Shown: positions 6,418 to 6,749 of the stretch, piece by piece | How positions within the stretch are numbered: the stretch's first letter is position 1 | How the letters are laid out: each line of letters opens with the position of its first letter | From: an uncultured Planctomycetaceae bacterium | GTDB taxonomy: Bacteria > Planctomycetota > Planctomycetia > Pirellulales > UBA1268 | DNA: 6,749 bases | Direction: 5' to 3' | Assembly (NCBI GenBank): GCA_903958265.1 | Contig: CAJBSQ010000722.1 | Span: 1 to 6,749, forward strand | The notes under the pieces: model-generated | The model's database searches: none | Told to the model about the DNA's origin: nothing | What the model saw: the letters and a program-made list of their open reading frames with translations, nothing else | Program-made: the position numbers and the translations under genes

Positions 6418-6749
6418 CGCGGGGCTCCGGAGGCCACGCCGCCATGCGACGCATCAAAACGCTCGCCCCGCAGCCAGGCCCGCGCCCGCCGAACGGTGTC
6501 GTAGGCGAAGCCTACCCCGACGCGACCCGAGATCAGCGTGGTAAACCTGGCGGGATCCCGGCTCATGGCGGCCTCGGCGAGACGATCCTGCGCTGCCTCC
6601 AGGGCGGCCTCGAGCACCGCGGTCCAGGCCTCGTCGGTCGCGGCATGGGCGGCACCGGCGATCGGAATCGCCGGGCCGAAGGCGACGAGCGCCTCCGGCA
6701 GCCGCTCGTTCCAAAAGGGATACTCAACCGCCATGGGCACCACGAGGCC
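6414..6749 (-). CDS. lysophospholipid acyltransferase-like protein, C-terminal part (cut by window edge)
   Basis: Only the last 111 codons lie in the window; the frame is open through the right edge, so the two GTG codons at 6743 and 6740 and the ATG at 6734 are probably internal and not starts. The visible part begins GLVVPMAVEY, which fits the region around block IV (VP-A/V-I) of PlsC-type glycerophosphate/lysophospholipid acyltransferases, and continues FWNERLPEALVAFG, a stretch I associate with bacterial members of that family. The catalytic HX4D block would lie outside the window and cannot be checked. The C-terminal third is rich in Arg and Ala (for example RRARAWLRGERFD) and probably soluble. 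Such enzymes move an acyl chain from acyl-CoA or acyl-ACP to a hydroxyl group. It overlaps the glycosyltransferase start by four bases. Family call is likely but rests on a fragment. Confidence 0.65.
   Translation of the reverse strand, partial: GLVVPMAVEYPFWNERLPEALVAFGPAIPIAGAAHAATDEAWTAVLEAALEAAQDRLAEAAMSRDPARFTTLISGRVGVGFAYDTVRRARAWLRGERFDASHGGVASGAPR

Noticed and set aside
5335..6504. Plus-strand open frame of 389 codons antisense to the glycosyltransferase
   Set aside because: The opposite strand encodes a glycosyltransferase with intact motifs and membrane segments. This frame is rich in Pro, Arg, Gly and His and has no family features.
1..6749. tRNA, rRNA, CRISPR, insertion sequence or integrase signatures
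   Set aside because: None was found by eye; nearly all of the window is coding and the gaps are too short to hold such elements.

Overview
The window is GC-rich bacterial chromosomal DNA (roughly two-thirds or more G+C by eye) with tightly packed housekeeping and accessory genes. Non-ATG starts are common: purE and purK use GTG, and the transporter probably uses TTG. Shine-Dalgarno-like sequences are present at some starts but weak or absent at others. The style of the transporter, the epimerase and the glycosyltransferase/acyltransferase pair reminds me of Planctomycetota. That is an impression from protein sequence alone; another GC-rich phylum such as Gemmatimonadota cannot be excluded.

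Layout: a 12-TM major facilitator transporter lies on the minus strand (8-1264). It is divergent, across a 117-bp gap, from a TIGR01777-type SDR epimerase on the plus strand (1382-2296). The epimerase converges on a two-domain Sua5/YrdC threonylcarbamoyl-AMP synthase on the minus strand (2393-3451). The 96-bp gap between them holds two short inverted repeats, one of which may be a bidirectional terminator. The Sua5 gene is divergent from a purE-purK operon on the plus strand (3538-5259). purK converges, with only three bases between stop codons, on a minus-strand operon. That operon is the 3' part of a lysophospholipid acyltransferase-like gene (cut by the right window edge) followed by a membrane-bound family 2 glycosyltransferase. 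These two overlap by the four bases ATGA.

Functions: PurK and PurE together convert AIR to CAIR in de novo purine synthesis. Sua5 makes the activated threonylcarbamoyl donor for t6A37 in ANN-decoding tRNAs. The glycosyltransferase and acyltransferase are translationally coupled and probably act in sequence on a membrane lipid. A glycosylated and acylated carotenoid or a glycolipid are the two obvious possibilities, but the window holds no pathway gene that decides between them. The transporter and the epimerase have no substrate that can be assigned from sequence.

I found no RNA genes, mobile elements, CRISPR arrays or integration sites, and no evidence for a wholly new multi-gene system. 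The points most worth a second look are the glycosyltransferase/acyltransferase pair, the in-frame arrangement of purE and purK with a single UGA between them, and the nearly gapless convergent purK/glycosyltransferase junction.
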